A stretch of DNA of 64,000 nt, taken from contig NZ_JBMERD010000008.1 of the NCBI RefSeq assembly GCF_048820935.1, positions 62,001 to 126,000 of the forward strand, given 5' to 3'. Shown piece after piece: positions 42,321 through 51,142 of the stretch (position 1 is the first letter of the stretch; each line of letters begins with the position of its first letter). Below the pieces are notes generated by a model, which did no database searches, was not told the origin of the DNA, and was given only the letters and a program-made list of their open reading frames with translations. Source of the DNA: Algicoccus sp048820935 (GTDB lineage: Bacteria > Pseudomonadota > Gammaproteobacteria > Burkholderiales > Burkholderiaceae_B). The position numbers and the translations under genes are program-made.

Positions 42321-44192
42321 TTAGCTGTTGACCTGTTGCATGGCGTATCCCCTCATGCCATTACGTAAGATTTGAAGAAATGTGTGATTTCTGCTTTCAG
42401 CATCAGCGACGGTGGCATCGAATGACACGACGAAAGTGGGCGTTGGAACTACAGTTCCATCCGGACGCTCGGTTCGGAACTCTTGGTAGTAAAGCTTTCC
42501 CATGGAGAACAGTGGTGCCCAGTTTTGTTGACGCAATCGCGTTTCCATCGTGTCACTGATCTGGATAACGGCGTAGTACCAGATTCTTTGTATGTTGGGA
42601 CAATGCGCTGCTAGTTTTACTGCACGATCCAGTAGTTGATTGATGGCATATTGGTTTTCTTTTTCGTTGTCCGTTTTCCTTTTTATTTCGACGACAACCA
42701 CATCCACGGCATTGGCATCTTTTGGTTCGGCAGAGAAGATCATGGCAATATCAGGCCTGCCAGCATCATTTTCACATTCTTCGTCAAGCCGTATGGCATT
42801 GACAACGCTATCCATCCGTTGCTCACTCAGGATGGTTCGAAACACCATGAACTTGTCATCGAGCAACCAAGCGTTGTTTTGGTAAATCTCTGAAGGCATG
42901 GTTTTTTTCGAAAATTCTTTGAATCTCGGAACGATGAGGTTGTGAATTTCGGATTCGGCATTGTCAGCCGTCATTTCCTTCATACGACCAATGATCTTGT
43001 CGCGATACAAGATGTATTCAGTCAATGTGCGCGCTGACAGTTCCAGAGATTTCTCATAGGTTGCTGCGGTCAGTTTCTCGCATTGCAGCACCTGCTTTTG
43101 AGCACGAAAAAATTTCTGCTGTGCAATTTCTAAAGCATCATCACGATCAATCAGACCGACGGTGTCGTTTTCAAAGTAGCCCAGAAGATGTGGAAATTGT
43201 TTCTCGAATTTTTCTTTAACCTTTTTATTCTTCTGCGTAATTTCTGGAATCTTTTCAGCCAATACCTTAGCAACTTCTTGGCGTAAGAAACGATAAAGAT
43301 TTGCTTCGTGAAGTCCTTCTGGCAATATCAGCTTTTGGCGTGAACTGTCAGTATTCGAGTGAAAAAGCTCAGACTCAAATAGAAATACACCTATGTAGCC
43401 GGGCGGGAAAGACGAATTTGGTATTAAGTTGACTGGAATTGTCCGGCCATCAATGCTGAAAGCAACCAGTAAGCTGCCTTTTTCCGATACCGGTTTGACG
43501 TGATAGTGCATATCAATCGTTGAAAACGCATCCAGAGAGTTATCCTGAATGGTGATCATACTCATCGAAGGCAAATCATCGGTGGTAATAGTCGTTTCGT
43601 GCGTGAAAAATTCTTTTTGTACGTTGCTTTCGTTAGTTGTCAGGTTGATCGAAATTCTGGACGCTGTGCCATCACGTTTGCGAGCGCTGAGCGTGGGCCA
43701 GAATTGTTCGATTAAGAGTGGTTTGAGGGCTTCAGGTTTCAAATCGTCATAGGACTTAATGCGATTTTTAGCAAACTCACTGAATACTAATGTTGTTTTG
43801 GCTGGCTGCTCATCTTTCAGATTTTCGAGTTCCGAATTGCCATCGAAGCCATCTTTGAAAATAAAGTGTCTACGCCATTTGTCGCGGGTACTGGTGACCT
43901 CTACCCGGTTGAAGTAATTGAGAAACACCAGGCGGCCGATACCTTTGTGATACCTATCCCTAGGTCTCAATAGTTTTTTGAAACGTTCAAAATTATCGTT
44001 TGTAAATCCATCACCGTTGTCTGAAATCGTGATTGTTAGTGTGTCTGGCTTATCGAATGCCTCTATTTCTATATCGATGGTTACTTCGGTTGCACCTGCA
44101 TCCAACGCATTGGCAAGCGCTTCGAAATAAACCAAAATTAACGAAGGATTAGGAAAAAACAGCCTGATGGCCTCAGTGGTTTCGATATCCAC
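42321..44192 (-). CDS. GHKL ATPase fused to PD-(D/E)xK nuclease-like domain (putative defence protein)
   Basis: Encodes 623 residues. Residues 1 to about 150 form a GHKL (gyrase/Hsp90/MutL) ATPase: the N box YFEALANALDAGATEV near 22-37, G1 box DNGDGF near 58 and G2 box KGIGRLVFLNYF near 83. The middle (about 150-450) is of unknown fold, with a charged, helical portion near 320-400. Residues 478-530 look like a restriction-endonuclease core: RPDIAMIF with Asp481, then a strand VVVVEIKRK with Glu502 and Lys504. A PD...ExK arrangement after a GHKL ATPase suggests ATP-gated DNA cleavage, as in MORC- and MutL-like defence proteins. It stands alone between an IS3 relic and a regulator, inside the ssrA-linked island. 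Confidence 0.65.
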   Translation of the reverse strand: MDIETTEAIRLFFPNPSLILVYFEALANALDAGATEVTIDIEIEAFDKPDTLTITISDNGDGFTNDNFERFKKLLRPRDRYHKGIGRLVFLNYFNRVEVTSTRDKWRRHFIFKDGFDGNSELENLKDEQPAKTTLVFSEFAKNRIKSYDDLKPEALKPLLIEQFWPTLSARKRDGTASRISINLTTNESNVQKEFFTHETTITTDDLPSMSMITIQDNSLDAFSTIDMHYHVKPVSEKGSLLVAFSIDGRTIPVNLIPNSSFPPGYIGVFLFESELFHSNTDSSRQKLILPEGLHEANLYRFLRQEVAKVLAEKIPEITQKNKKVKEKFEKQFPHLLGYFENDTVGLIDRDDALEIAQQKFFRAQKQVLQCEKLTAATYEKSLELSARTLTEYILYRDKIIGRMKEMTADNAESEIHNLIVPRFKEFSKKTMPSEIYQNNAWLLDDKFMVFRTILSEQRMDSVVNAIRLDEECENDAGRPDIAMIFSAEPKDANAVDVVVVEIKRKTDNEKENQYAINQLLDRAVKLAAHCPNIQRIWYYAVIQISDTMETRLRQQNWAPLFSMGKLYYQEFRTERPDGTVVPTPTFVVSFDATVADAESRNHTFLQILRNGMRGYAMQQVNS

Positions 44193-44669
44193 GTTCTTCC
44201 TTTGTAGGAGTTGTTACGCAATCACGACGTGCAGTTTAACGTGTGTGTGTTGCATCGGTGTGGTGGTATGACGCGTAAAAAAGCATCAAGCTGTTGACCA
44301 TGATCAAGTTGGATTTGTTTCAGAACGTGTCGACAAAGTAATCACGAACACCGCTGTATCGCAGTCAAGATGAGTGGCGCATGCTGATGCGTCAACGCGA
44401 AATTAACTCATGAGTTCTGTGCAAAACGCTATCCCAATCGATTCGGTTTCTGATGCATCCGTGACCTAAGATCACTGAGTTCAATCAGATGATCAATAGG
44501 TGAGAAAAAAGGAAAATAGACGTTTAATTCTGATTATTAACGATGAAGTCTAAATTTAAGTTGCGCGATCTTGGTGGGAAATAAAGTACAGTAAGGCGGC
44601 AATGTGCTTAAAATTACGACGCAATTTCAAAAACAAGATTAGTAATCCAAAGAGGCAATACCGCGCAAA
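44193..44669. other. Gap between the GHKL-nuclease gene and IclR gene
   Basis: About 480 bases, AT-rich in its right half, with short open frames only. Nothing convincing was recognised on either strand. It must hold both divergent promoters. It is likely the right border region of the island: no copy of the ssrA 3' end was seen here by eye. Confidence 0.45.
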
Positions 44670-45518
44670 ATGATGAAAGTTTGTCTCAGTGAATTCTTAT
44701 CAAAAACACAAAATCTGGATTTGCATCGACCTTCAGTAGTCGGTACACAATCTTTGGGTCGTGCTTTGCGGTTATTACAGATTGTTGTGACACGTCCACA
44801 CCAAGGTTGGCGTATTTCAGATATCGCTCAAAAGAGTGAGCTTGACATTACCACTGTCCATCGGTTGTTAACGGCGCTTGTACAAGAAAATCTTGTTGAG
44901 CAACGTCGATCTGATAAGCATTATCTGCCAGGCTCTCGACTTTTTGAGCTGAGTTTGGCGCGATCTGAGCAACATGAGTTTCAACGTGATGTCGAGAACA
45001 TTCTGAGAAAGTTTGCGCAAAAATGTGTAGGCACGCTACTGTTTCTTGTGCGCAGCGATACCGACTTTGTCTGTAGTATGCATCTCAACCTGTCTGGCAA
45101 AGTGAGTACAACGATGTTGTATCCCGGAGCCCGACGTTCTATGATTAATTCTGCAGGCGGGATTGTCATTCTGCAAAATCTGCCTGAGCCGGAATTTATG
45201 CGTGTGCTCAAAGATAATTTGGTGCGTGAACAAGTCAAGAATGGACAAAGTCGCTTCGGCGCATTGCAACAGGCGTTCGATGTGTCCAATGAATATGGCT
45301 TTGGGGTTAACCTCGGATTTCTTGTGTCCGGTTCTCATGCTTTTGCACTAGTGGTGTCGGATGCATCTAACGAGGTGTATGGTTCTGTTTGTTTAATCGG
45401 TGCTGCCGAAGACTATCCTGAATCATCTATCATGCAGACGCGTGACTTTCTAATACCCATCCGAGATGAGTTGCAATCTGCATTACAAAACCGCGTTTTT
45501 TCAGTACTTGGTGAATAA
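44670..45518 (+). CDS. IclR family transcriptional regulator
   Basis: Encodes 282 residues. The winged helix-turn-helix is about 25-90 (LGRALRLLQIVVTRPHQGWR, then ELDITTVHRLLTALVQENLV). The C-terminal IclR effector domain follows (GARRSMINSAGGIVILQNLP and YGFGVNLGFLVSG). Two ATG codons (44670 and 44673) are possible; the ribosome site is weak. It lies next to the LysR gene of the catabolic cluster, convergent with it, so it may regulate that cluster too. Its effector is unknown. Confidence 0.85.
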   Translation: MMKVCLSEFLSKTQNLDLHRPSVVGTQSLGRALRLLQIVVTRPHQGWRISDIAQKSELDITTVHRLLTALVQENLVEQRRSDKHYLPGSRLFELSLARSEQHEFQRDVENILRKFAQKCVGTLLFLVRSDTDFVCSMHLNLSGKVSTTMLYPGARRSMINSAGGIVILQNLPEPEFMRVLKDNLVREQVKNGQSRFGALQQAFDVSNEYGFGVNLGFLVSGSHAFALVVSDASNEVYGSVCLIGAAEDYPESSIMQTRDFLIPIRDELQSALQNRVFSVLGE

Positions 45519-45547
45519 GCTTTAGAGCCAGTGATCGCTTTTTTGAT

Positions 45548-46552
45548 TCAAGTTTGGGCGTGTTTTTCAGCTTGCAGTCCAGCGACCGAAATGACCTTAA
45601 TGAGCTCTTTGACACATTCTGGCATGGCTTCGAGATCTCGAACTAGAATGCTGCGTTCACGTAGCGCCCATGTTTCTCTTAAAGGGATAATGTCAAAATG
45701 CATCGTATTTTGATAACGTAAAGCTGCTGATTCCGGAACGACACCTACACCAACACCGGCTTCGATCATTCGGCAAATGCCTTCATAACTCGATGTTTGT
45801 ACGCGTAATGGCAGTACCTTGCCCAGCCGGTTGACTTGCCGATTCATTAAGTCATACAACGTGCTGCCTTCGCGTAAACCAATATGAGGGTATGCTAATG
45901 AACGCAGGAGCGTTACGCCATTTCTAGCGTATGTGTTTATGTCTATTTCATGCGCAAGCGTTTTCTGGGTCGATTCTATTTGCTTAGATTGATTTTGTTG
46001 CTGGTTCTGGTACTGGATAGCAATAGGATGCTCTTTGGGAACAGCCAGTATCAGCCGATCAGTGCTGTAGTGGATCACGTTTAAGTCTTCAGCACCGACA
46101 GGTCCTGCAATGAGCCCCATATCAGCCGCGCCTTCAGTGACACCCAAAATAATGTCGCGAGAGAGGCGCTCTTGTAAATCGACACTGACTTCAGGGTGTT
46201 GCGCTAAGAATTGTGCGAGCACTTCGGGGAGAAACTCGGTCATCGATGTGGTGTTAGAAAAGATGCGGATATGACCGACTAAACGCCCCGAACGCTCTGA
46301 GAACTCATTTTTAGCGTAATCCACTTGTCTGAGGATTAGTCTCGCATGCTTGAGCAACAGCTGGCCATCTGGCGTCAGAGTTGAGCCACGACTGCCTCTA
46401 TACAACAGTTTTGAATTTAATTGGGCTTCTAAAGCTTTAATTCTGGCACTGGTTGCTGCGACTGATAAGTGTGCTTGTTTTGCGCCTTGCGTCAAACTAG
46501 GTGATTGCGCTACAGCCACAAAGACACGTAAGTCCGAGAGCTCAAAATGCAT
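45548..46552 (-). CDS. LysR family transcriptional regulator
   Basis: Encodes 334 residues. The N-terminal winged helix-turn-helix is at about 1-65 (SDLRVFVAVAQSPSLTQGAK, then LSVAATSARIKALEAQLNSK). The substrate-binding domain follows and contains an unusual Gln/Asn-rich insertion near 185-210 (QYQNQQQNQSKQIESTQK). ATG 46552 is preferred over the upstream ATG 46576, since an AGGC-like site fits only the former. It is divergent from the amidohydrolase and probably controls the whole run of genes up to the aldolase. Confidence 0.9.
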   Translation of the reverse strand: MHFELSDLRVFVAVAQSPSLTQGAKQAHLSVAATSARIKALEAQLNSKLLYRGSRGSTLTPDGQLLLKHARLILRQVDYAKNEFSERSGRLVGHIRIFSNTTSMTEFLPEVLAQFLAQHPEVSVDLQERLSRDIILGVTEGAADMGLIAGPVGAEDLNVIHYSTDRLILAVPKEHPIAIQYQNQQQNQSKQIESTQKTLAHEIDINTYARNGVTLLRSLAYPHIGLREGSTLYDLMNRQVNRLGKVLPLRVQTSSYEGICRMIEAGVGVGVVPESAALRYQNTMHFDIIPLRETWALRERSILVRDLEAMPECVKELIKVISVAGLQAEKHAQT

Positions 46553-46602
46553 GGTTTTCTGCCTGTGAAGATGCAATGATTGTTCTGTTCATGTCGTATT
46601 TA

Positions 46603-46654
46603 GCGTTCGGTAAAACCGAATGCCCGTTCTTGATGTTTGAGATATTCCGAACGC
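46603..46654. promoter_or_regulatory. Candidate LysR operator half-sites
   Basis: TTCGGT-AAA-ACCGAA (46606-46620) is an exact dyad, extended to GCGTTCGGT / ACCGAATGC with one mismatch. A third half-site CCGAACGC is at 46647-46654, an exact inverse of GCGTTCGG at 46603-46610. They lie between the LysR start (46552) and the amidohydrolase start (46734), where a recognition site plus an activation site are expected for this family. Confidence 0.5.
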
Positions 46655-46733
46655 TGGATTGATAGTAGCATCGCTTTAAAACTGCTGCACAAGCTTTAGA
46701 AACAATCAATCCAAATGCTGAAGGGAGAATTTC

Positions 46734-47825
46734 ATGAAAAGTGGGCTTCGAATCATTGACGCAGATGTGCACCCATGGGTTCCGGGTGACATTGAAGGTC
46801 TTAAACCCTATATGAGCCAAAGTTGGCAAAAACGTTTTGAAGGAAAACGCGCAATTCTTCCCGACCACCCATTACGACCCCCATTGGCTGGTTCAACGTC
46901 CATCCGTCAGGATACAACGACCCCTAATGGCGATCCTGGAGGTTCCTGTCCTTTTTATTTGAAAGAAGATCATCTGGATCGACTCGATCTTGAGTACGCA
47001 GTGTTGTCTTCTATTCAGGCCGGAAAACTGGTGGCTTTCCCGAATGCAAATGAAGCAACCGTGTTGGCGAGAGCCTTTAATGATTATTTCATCGACAAGT
47101 GGCTTCCAGTTGATAAGCGTTACAAGTTGGCTATCTGTGTAGCTGTCCATGACCCGGTTGCAGCTGCTGCTGAAATTCGCAGAGTGGGTGGCTTGCCTGA
47201 TGTGGTCGCCGTGTATATGCCACTGATGAACATTCTCATGGGTAATCCTCATTACTACCCGATTTATGAAGCTGCCCAAGAGTTTAATTTACCCATCTTT
47301 ATTCACCCGACTGGAACCGAAGGGGCATTCCAAACAAGTGCTTCTTTTGCAGGCGGTGTGCCCACCTCTTACATTGAGCGTCATTCCAGCTTCCCACAAA
47401 TTGCAATTGGCAACTTGTCGAGCATGCTGTTTGAGGGCGTATTTATCCGTTTTCCTCGTTTAAAGGTACTGGCTGCTGAATTTGGTTATGGCTGGGTGCC
47501 TCATATGCTTTGGCGTTTTGATCAGAACTGGAGACAGTTCCGACGTGAGGTGCCTTGGTTAGAAGAGCTTCCAAGTAGTTATGTATTGAATCATGTGCGT
47601 TTTACGAGTCAGCCAGTCGAAGAGCCTGAGAAAGATATTTATCTTGATCAGATTCTGGAAATGATGCACGCCGACCGCACATTGCTGTTTAGTACCGATT
47701 ATCCACATTGGGATTCTGATTATCCGGCAACGACTTTTACCTCAATGCCACCGGAGCTGCGCCAGAAAGTGTTTCACGACAATGCAGCTGAACTCTTTAA
47801 CTTGAAGTCTGCGGACAACCACTAA
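46734..47825 (+). CDS. Amidohydrolase family protein (ACMSD/resorcylate decarboxylase-like)
   Basis: Encodes 363 residues of the amidohydrolase-2 TIM-barrel family. The first metal motif is DADVHPW with Asp11 and His13, in place of the usual HxH. FIHPTG holds the next His near 188, and FSTDYPHWDSDYP near 313-325 the last catalytic Asp. Members decarboxylate or hydrolyse aromatic acids and ring-cleavage products. It could act on an intermediate of the compound imported by the TRAP system. AAGGGAG precedes the ATG. First gene of the cluster divergent from LysR. Confidence 0.85.
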   Translation: MKSGLRIIDADVHPWVPGDIEGLKPYMSQSWQKRFEGKRAILPDHPLRPPLAGSTSIRQDTTTPNGDPGGSCPFYLKEDHLDRLDLEYAVLSSIQAGKLVAFPNANEATVLARAFNDYFIDKWLPVDKRYKLAICVAVHDPVAAAAEIRRVGGLPDVVAVYMPLMNILMGNPHYYPIYEAAQEFNLPIFIHPTGTEGAFQTSASFAGGVPTSYIERHSSFPQIAIGNLSSMLFEGVFIRFPRLKVLAAEFGYGWVPHMLWRFDQNWRQFRREVPWLEELPSSYVLNHVRFTSQPVEEPEKDIYLDQILEMMHADRTLLFSTDYPHWDSDYPATTFTSMPPELRQKVFHDNAAELFNLKSADNH

Positions 47826-47845
47826 TTACAAAAGGGAGATGCTTT

Positions 47846-48199
47846 ATGGAACACCGAGTCTGTCACATTGACGATATTCCTCATCACACAGGTCTAGCGC
47901 TTGAGGTCGCTGGTCGTCCAATTGGTGTCATGCGTACCAAAGACAACGTCTATGCCTTCCGAAACATGTGTCCCCATAAACGGGCCCCACTGGCACTGGG
48001 TACAGTTGGTGGCACTATGCTGCCCACGCCATGTGCAGGTGAATTGGATTACGGCATGGATGAACAAGTTCTGAAATGTCCTTGGCATGGTTGGGAGTTC
48101 AGCATAGAAACGGGTGAATGCTTGTTTGGTGTCAGTGATTCCAAAGTTAGAACATATCCAGTTTCTGTTCGGGACGGAGAGGTTTTTGTTGAGCTGTAA
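47846..48199 (+). CDS. Rieske [2Fe-2S] ferredoxin
   Basis: Encodes 117 residues, so it is a small ferredoxin rather than an oxygenase alpha subunit. The cluster ligands are Cys42 and His44 (MCPHKRAP) and Cys78 and His81 (KCPWHGWEF). Between them is a longer insertion than in the shortest ferredoxins (about 33 residues). It should pass electrons from the reductase two genes downstream... or directly next to it at 48232. Ribosome site AAGGGAG. It lies 20 bases after the amidohydrolase. Confidence 0.92.
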   Translation: MEHRVCHIDDIPHHTGLALEVAGRPIGVMRTKDNVYAFRNMCPHKRAPLALGTVGGTMLPTPCAGELDYGMDEQVLKCPWHGWEFSIETGECLFGVSDSKVRTYPVSVRDGEVFVEL

Positions 48200-48231
48200 G
48201 CAAATTTTCTTGTTGTGCTCAGGAGTAAGAA

Positions 48232-49512
48232 ATGAGTGATTCAGTCATTATTGTGGGTGCTGGGCACGCTGGAACAACACTGGCTTTTCGTTTGCGTAAG
48301 CTGGGCTTTCAAGGGCAAATCGAGCTGATTGGGCAAGAGCCTGATCTTCCCTATCAGCGACCTCTGTTGTCTAAAAAGTATCTTTTAGGTGAATCTGCAG
48401 ATGAAGACTTGCATCTGAAAAACTTAGAGCAATATCATCTTAAGAATATCCGCTTACGCTTGTCCTGCAAAGTGACCGAAATCGATGCCGATAGACGGTT
48501 GGTGCGTCTATCGGATGACACGGAACTGGCCTATCGATATTTGGTTTTAGCAACAGGTAGCCGTGCACGGGTGCCTGAAGCGGATTGGTTTACCTCTGCA
48601 AAAAACGTCCATGTGCTACGCACGGTTGAGCATGCACGAACTTTGCGAGCATCTTGGCGCAAGGATCAGCATTTGCTCATAGTTGGAGGTGGCTATGTGG
48701 GGCTGGAAGCGGCGGCTGTGGCACGTGCATTGGACATGCAGGTCACACTCATAGAACGTTCGAATCGTATTTTGAGCCGAGTAGCATGCGAGGCGACTTC
48801 GGATGTTGTAAGAGATTTGCATTTGCGCAATGGCGTTCGCATTTTTGAGAATACAGGGCTTGATCATTTGAAGTTGCAAGCCTGTGTTGAGCCTGATGCG
48901 AAGAATCGCCACATGCTGGCACATCGTGCGCATCTGAGTACAGGTCAGATTCTCGAGATCGACCAAGTGCTCATAGGGATTGGTGCGATTGCCGAAGATT
49001 CGTTGGCTAGATCAGTGGGCCTTGTCCTGAACAATGGCATTGCTGTAGACGCTCAGATGCGTAGTTCAAACCCAGATATTTTGGCGATTGGTGATTGTGC
49101 CAGTATGGAATTGTTAGGACAGAGTCGCCGTCTGGAGTCTGTGCCCAATGCAATCGAGATGGCAAACGTAGCGGCGCAAACGATCGTGGGCAATCCAAAA
49201 CCGTATCGAGGCGTGCCTTGGTTTTGGTCTGATCAATATGATCTCAAGTTGCAAATAGCCGGCATCAACACAGGTCATAGTCAAATTGTTTGTACAGGTG
49301 GGTCTAGCGATGACGCAGCCAATCCGTCGGTGTGTATTTGGTATTTCCAGAGTGATCGGCTCATTGCGCTAGATGCCTTTAACGATCCTAGGGCTTTTAT
49401 GTTAGGTCGGCGCTGGATTGAATCTGATCTGAGTCCGTGTCCTTTGGCATTGTCCGATAAAAACATGAACTTACAGACGCTTGTACTGCGTCCCACACCC
49501 CGCTTGACGTAG
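48232..49512 (+). CDS. FAD-dependent ferredoxin reductase
   Basis: Encodes 426 residues of the pyridine nucleotide-disulfide oxidoreductase family, as in putidaredoxin and dioxygenase reductases. FAD-binding IIVGAGHAGTTLAFRLRKLG is at 5-24; NAD-binding LLIVGGGYVGLEAAAVARAL near 144-163; the second FAD motif DILAIGDCAS near 283. It moves electrons from NADH to a ferredoxin, either the Rieske protein before it or the adrenodoxin-type protein after it. AGGAG precedes the ATG. Confidence 0.92.
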   Translation: MSDSVIIVGAGHAGTTLAFRLRKLGFQGQIELIGQEPDLPYQRPLLSKKYLLGESADEDLHLKNLEQYHLKNIRLRLSCKVTEIDADRRLVRLSDDTELAYRYLVLATGSRARVPEADWFTSAKNVHVLRTVEHARTLRASWRKDQHLLIVGGGYVGLEAAAVARALDMQVTLIERSNRILSRVACEATSDVVRDLHLRNGVRIFENTGLDHLKLQACVEPDAKNRHMLAHRAHLSTGQILEIDQVLIGIGAIAEDSLARSVGLVLNNGIAVDAQMRSSNPDILAIGDCASMELLGQSRRLESVPNAIEMANVAAQTIVGNPKPYRGVPWFWSDQYDLKLQIAGINTGHSQIVCTGGSSDDAANPSVCIWYFQSDRLIALDAFNDPRAFMLGRRWIESDLSPCPLALSDKNMNLQTLVLRPTPRLT

Positions 49513-49571
49513 GTGCAGAGGGAGGCTGCAGTCGATGCATAAACGTTTAGAGAGTAGCAAGGAGCTCATTC

Positions 49572-49892
49572 ATGCCAAAAATTATTTTCATGAGTCACGA
49601 CGGAATTGAAAGCGTTGTAGAAGCAAATTCAGGCCAATCATTGATGCAGGCTGCTGTGCAGAATGGCGTATCGGGTATTGAAGCGGATTGCGGAGGATCG
49701 TGTGCTTGTGCGACCTGTCATGTTTATGTGGATGAAGCGTGGCTTAACCGATTACCACCAATCCAGATCGCTGAAGAAGGCATGCTGGAGTTTGCTCTAG
49801 ATATGCGTGATAACTCTCGGCTTAGCTGTCAGATCCCTGTGACTGATGAGCTCGATGGTTTAGTGCTTTATGTTCCACAAGAACAGGCTTAA
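49572..49892 (+). CDS. Adrenodoxin-type [2Fe-2S] ferredoxin
   Basis: Encodes 106 residues. Cluster ligands are Cys40, Cys46, Cys49 and Cys86: C-x5-C-x2-C-x36-C, the vertebrate-adrenodoxin/putidaredoxin pattern (DCGGSCACATCHVYV). Such ferredoxins usually feed cytochrome P450 or Rieske oxygenases. None is encoded in the window. AAGGAG precedes the ATG. It lies 59 bases after the reductase. Confidence 0.93.
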   Translation: MPKIIFMSHDGIESVVEANSGQSLMQAAVQNGVSGIEADCGGSCACATCHVYVDEAWLNRLPPIQIAEEGMLEFALDMRDNSRLSCQIPVTDELDGLVLYVPQEQA

Positions 49893-49982
49893 ACAGCTTG
49901 AATGGACATCATGTCATCCGATCTGAAACGGATGGAAACCAGACACGATTAAAAACAAATAATGAAAGGAGGAGAAAAAGTG

Positions 49983-50882
49983 ATGAAAGTCGCTGTAGTA
50001 GGACTGGGGAATATGGGCGGACGTATTGCAATGCGTTTAATTCAGAGCGGATATGACGTCACGGTGTTTGATGCGAATAAAACCGTCCAGCAGAAGTATG
50101 CCGAACAGGGCGCAAAAATTAGTGATGATTTAGCGATTTTGGCAGCGCAATGTGATGTCATCTTCACAGTTTTACCCAATGCACAAATTGTTAAAGCGGT
50201 CGTGCTGGGTCAGGACAATCACCCCGGTCTGATTGGTGGCTTGCGCCCTGAGTCTATCGTCGTAGATATGACCACATCCGTTCCAGAGATCACTCACACG
50301 CTTTCGGACCTGCTTGCAGAACAAGGTGTGCATATGTTGGATGCGCCCGTGACAGGGGGAGTCTCGAAAGCAGAGTCTGGGGAATTGACCATTATGGTGG
50401 GTGGACAAGCGCAGATTCTTGAGCGAGTTAAAGCGCCATTAATGGATTTGGCACAAACCATTATTCATGTGGGTGGCACGGGTGCAGGACACACTGCCAA
50501 AGCCCTTAACAATCTGATTACAGCAACCACATTGACGATTACCGCGGAAGCCATGGCCATTGGTGTGCGAATGGGGCTAGATGCCGGCAAGTTGCTGGAC
50601 GTTATTAACAATGGTAGTGGTCGCAGTGCTGCCAGTGAACAAAAATTTCCTGCACAGATTCTGAGTGGAAAATTTGAACGCGGCTTTACGGTGGCACTTA
50701 TGACGAAAGATCTCGGTATTGCGTTGGGCATGGGGCAAGTCAATGGAATTCCTGCCCCTGTCTCGGCCGCCGTGAATGAACTCTGGAAAGCCAGTGTCTG
50801 TGCTGGACTGGGAGAGGAAGATCATACGGCTATTGCCCAGTACGTTGAAAACATGGCGGACGTGAAGCTTAGATACGTCTAA
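49983..50882 (+). CDS. Beta-hydroxyacid dehydrogenase (3-hydroxyisobutyrate dehydrogenase family)
   Basis: Encodes 299 residues. Rossmann motif VVGLGNMGGRIAMRLIQSG is at 4-22; the substrate signature DAPVTGGVSKAESGELTIMV is near 119; the catalytic Lys lies in GHTAKALNNLI near 172. Asp (FDANK) after the second strand favours NAD. It oxidises a short hydroxyacid. The start is ATG 49983, with AAAGGAGGAG (49966-49974) 8 bases upstream. Part of the same gene run. Confidence 0.9.
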   Translation: MKVAVVGLGNMGGRIAMRLIQSGYDVTVFDANKTVQQKYAEQGAKISDDLAILAAQCDVIFTVLPNAQIVKAVVLGQDNHPGLIGGLRPESIVVDMTTSVPEITHTLSDLLAEQGVHMLDAPVTGGVSKAESGELTIMVGGQAQILERVKAPLMDLAQTIIHVGGTGAGHTAKALNNLITATTLTITAEAMAIGVRMGLDAGKLLDVINNGSGRSAASEQKFPAQILSGKFERGFTVALMTKDLGIALGMGQVNGIPAPVSAAVNELWKASVCAGLGEEDHTAIAQYVENMADVKLRYV

Positions 50883-51142
50883 GACTGAAAAAGTGAAGGC
50901 TTTTCTTTCATCTCTGGCGTTAGGAATAGGTTGTTTGATGAAACATTTTCACTATATGAAAATATTTCGCTAAAACTCCAGAGAATCGCTGGCAGTCAGC
51001 GAGCCCCTCATATACCTTTTGTTTTGCAAATGACAACTATAAATAACGACTGGAGATGATAAATATCAATAAAACATCAGAATGTATGTTTGGTTTAGAA
51101 CAAAAAACTCCGACCAAGATGTGACAGAAAAGTGAGGAAACT

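Noticed and set aside
44193..44669. Second copy of the ssrA 3' end as an island border
   Set aside because: No stretch similar to the tmRNA T arm and CCA end was found by eye; a computed repeat search would be needed to exclude a short att site.
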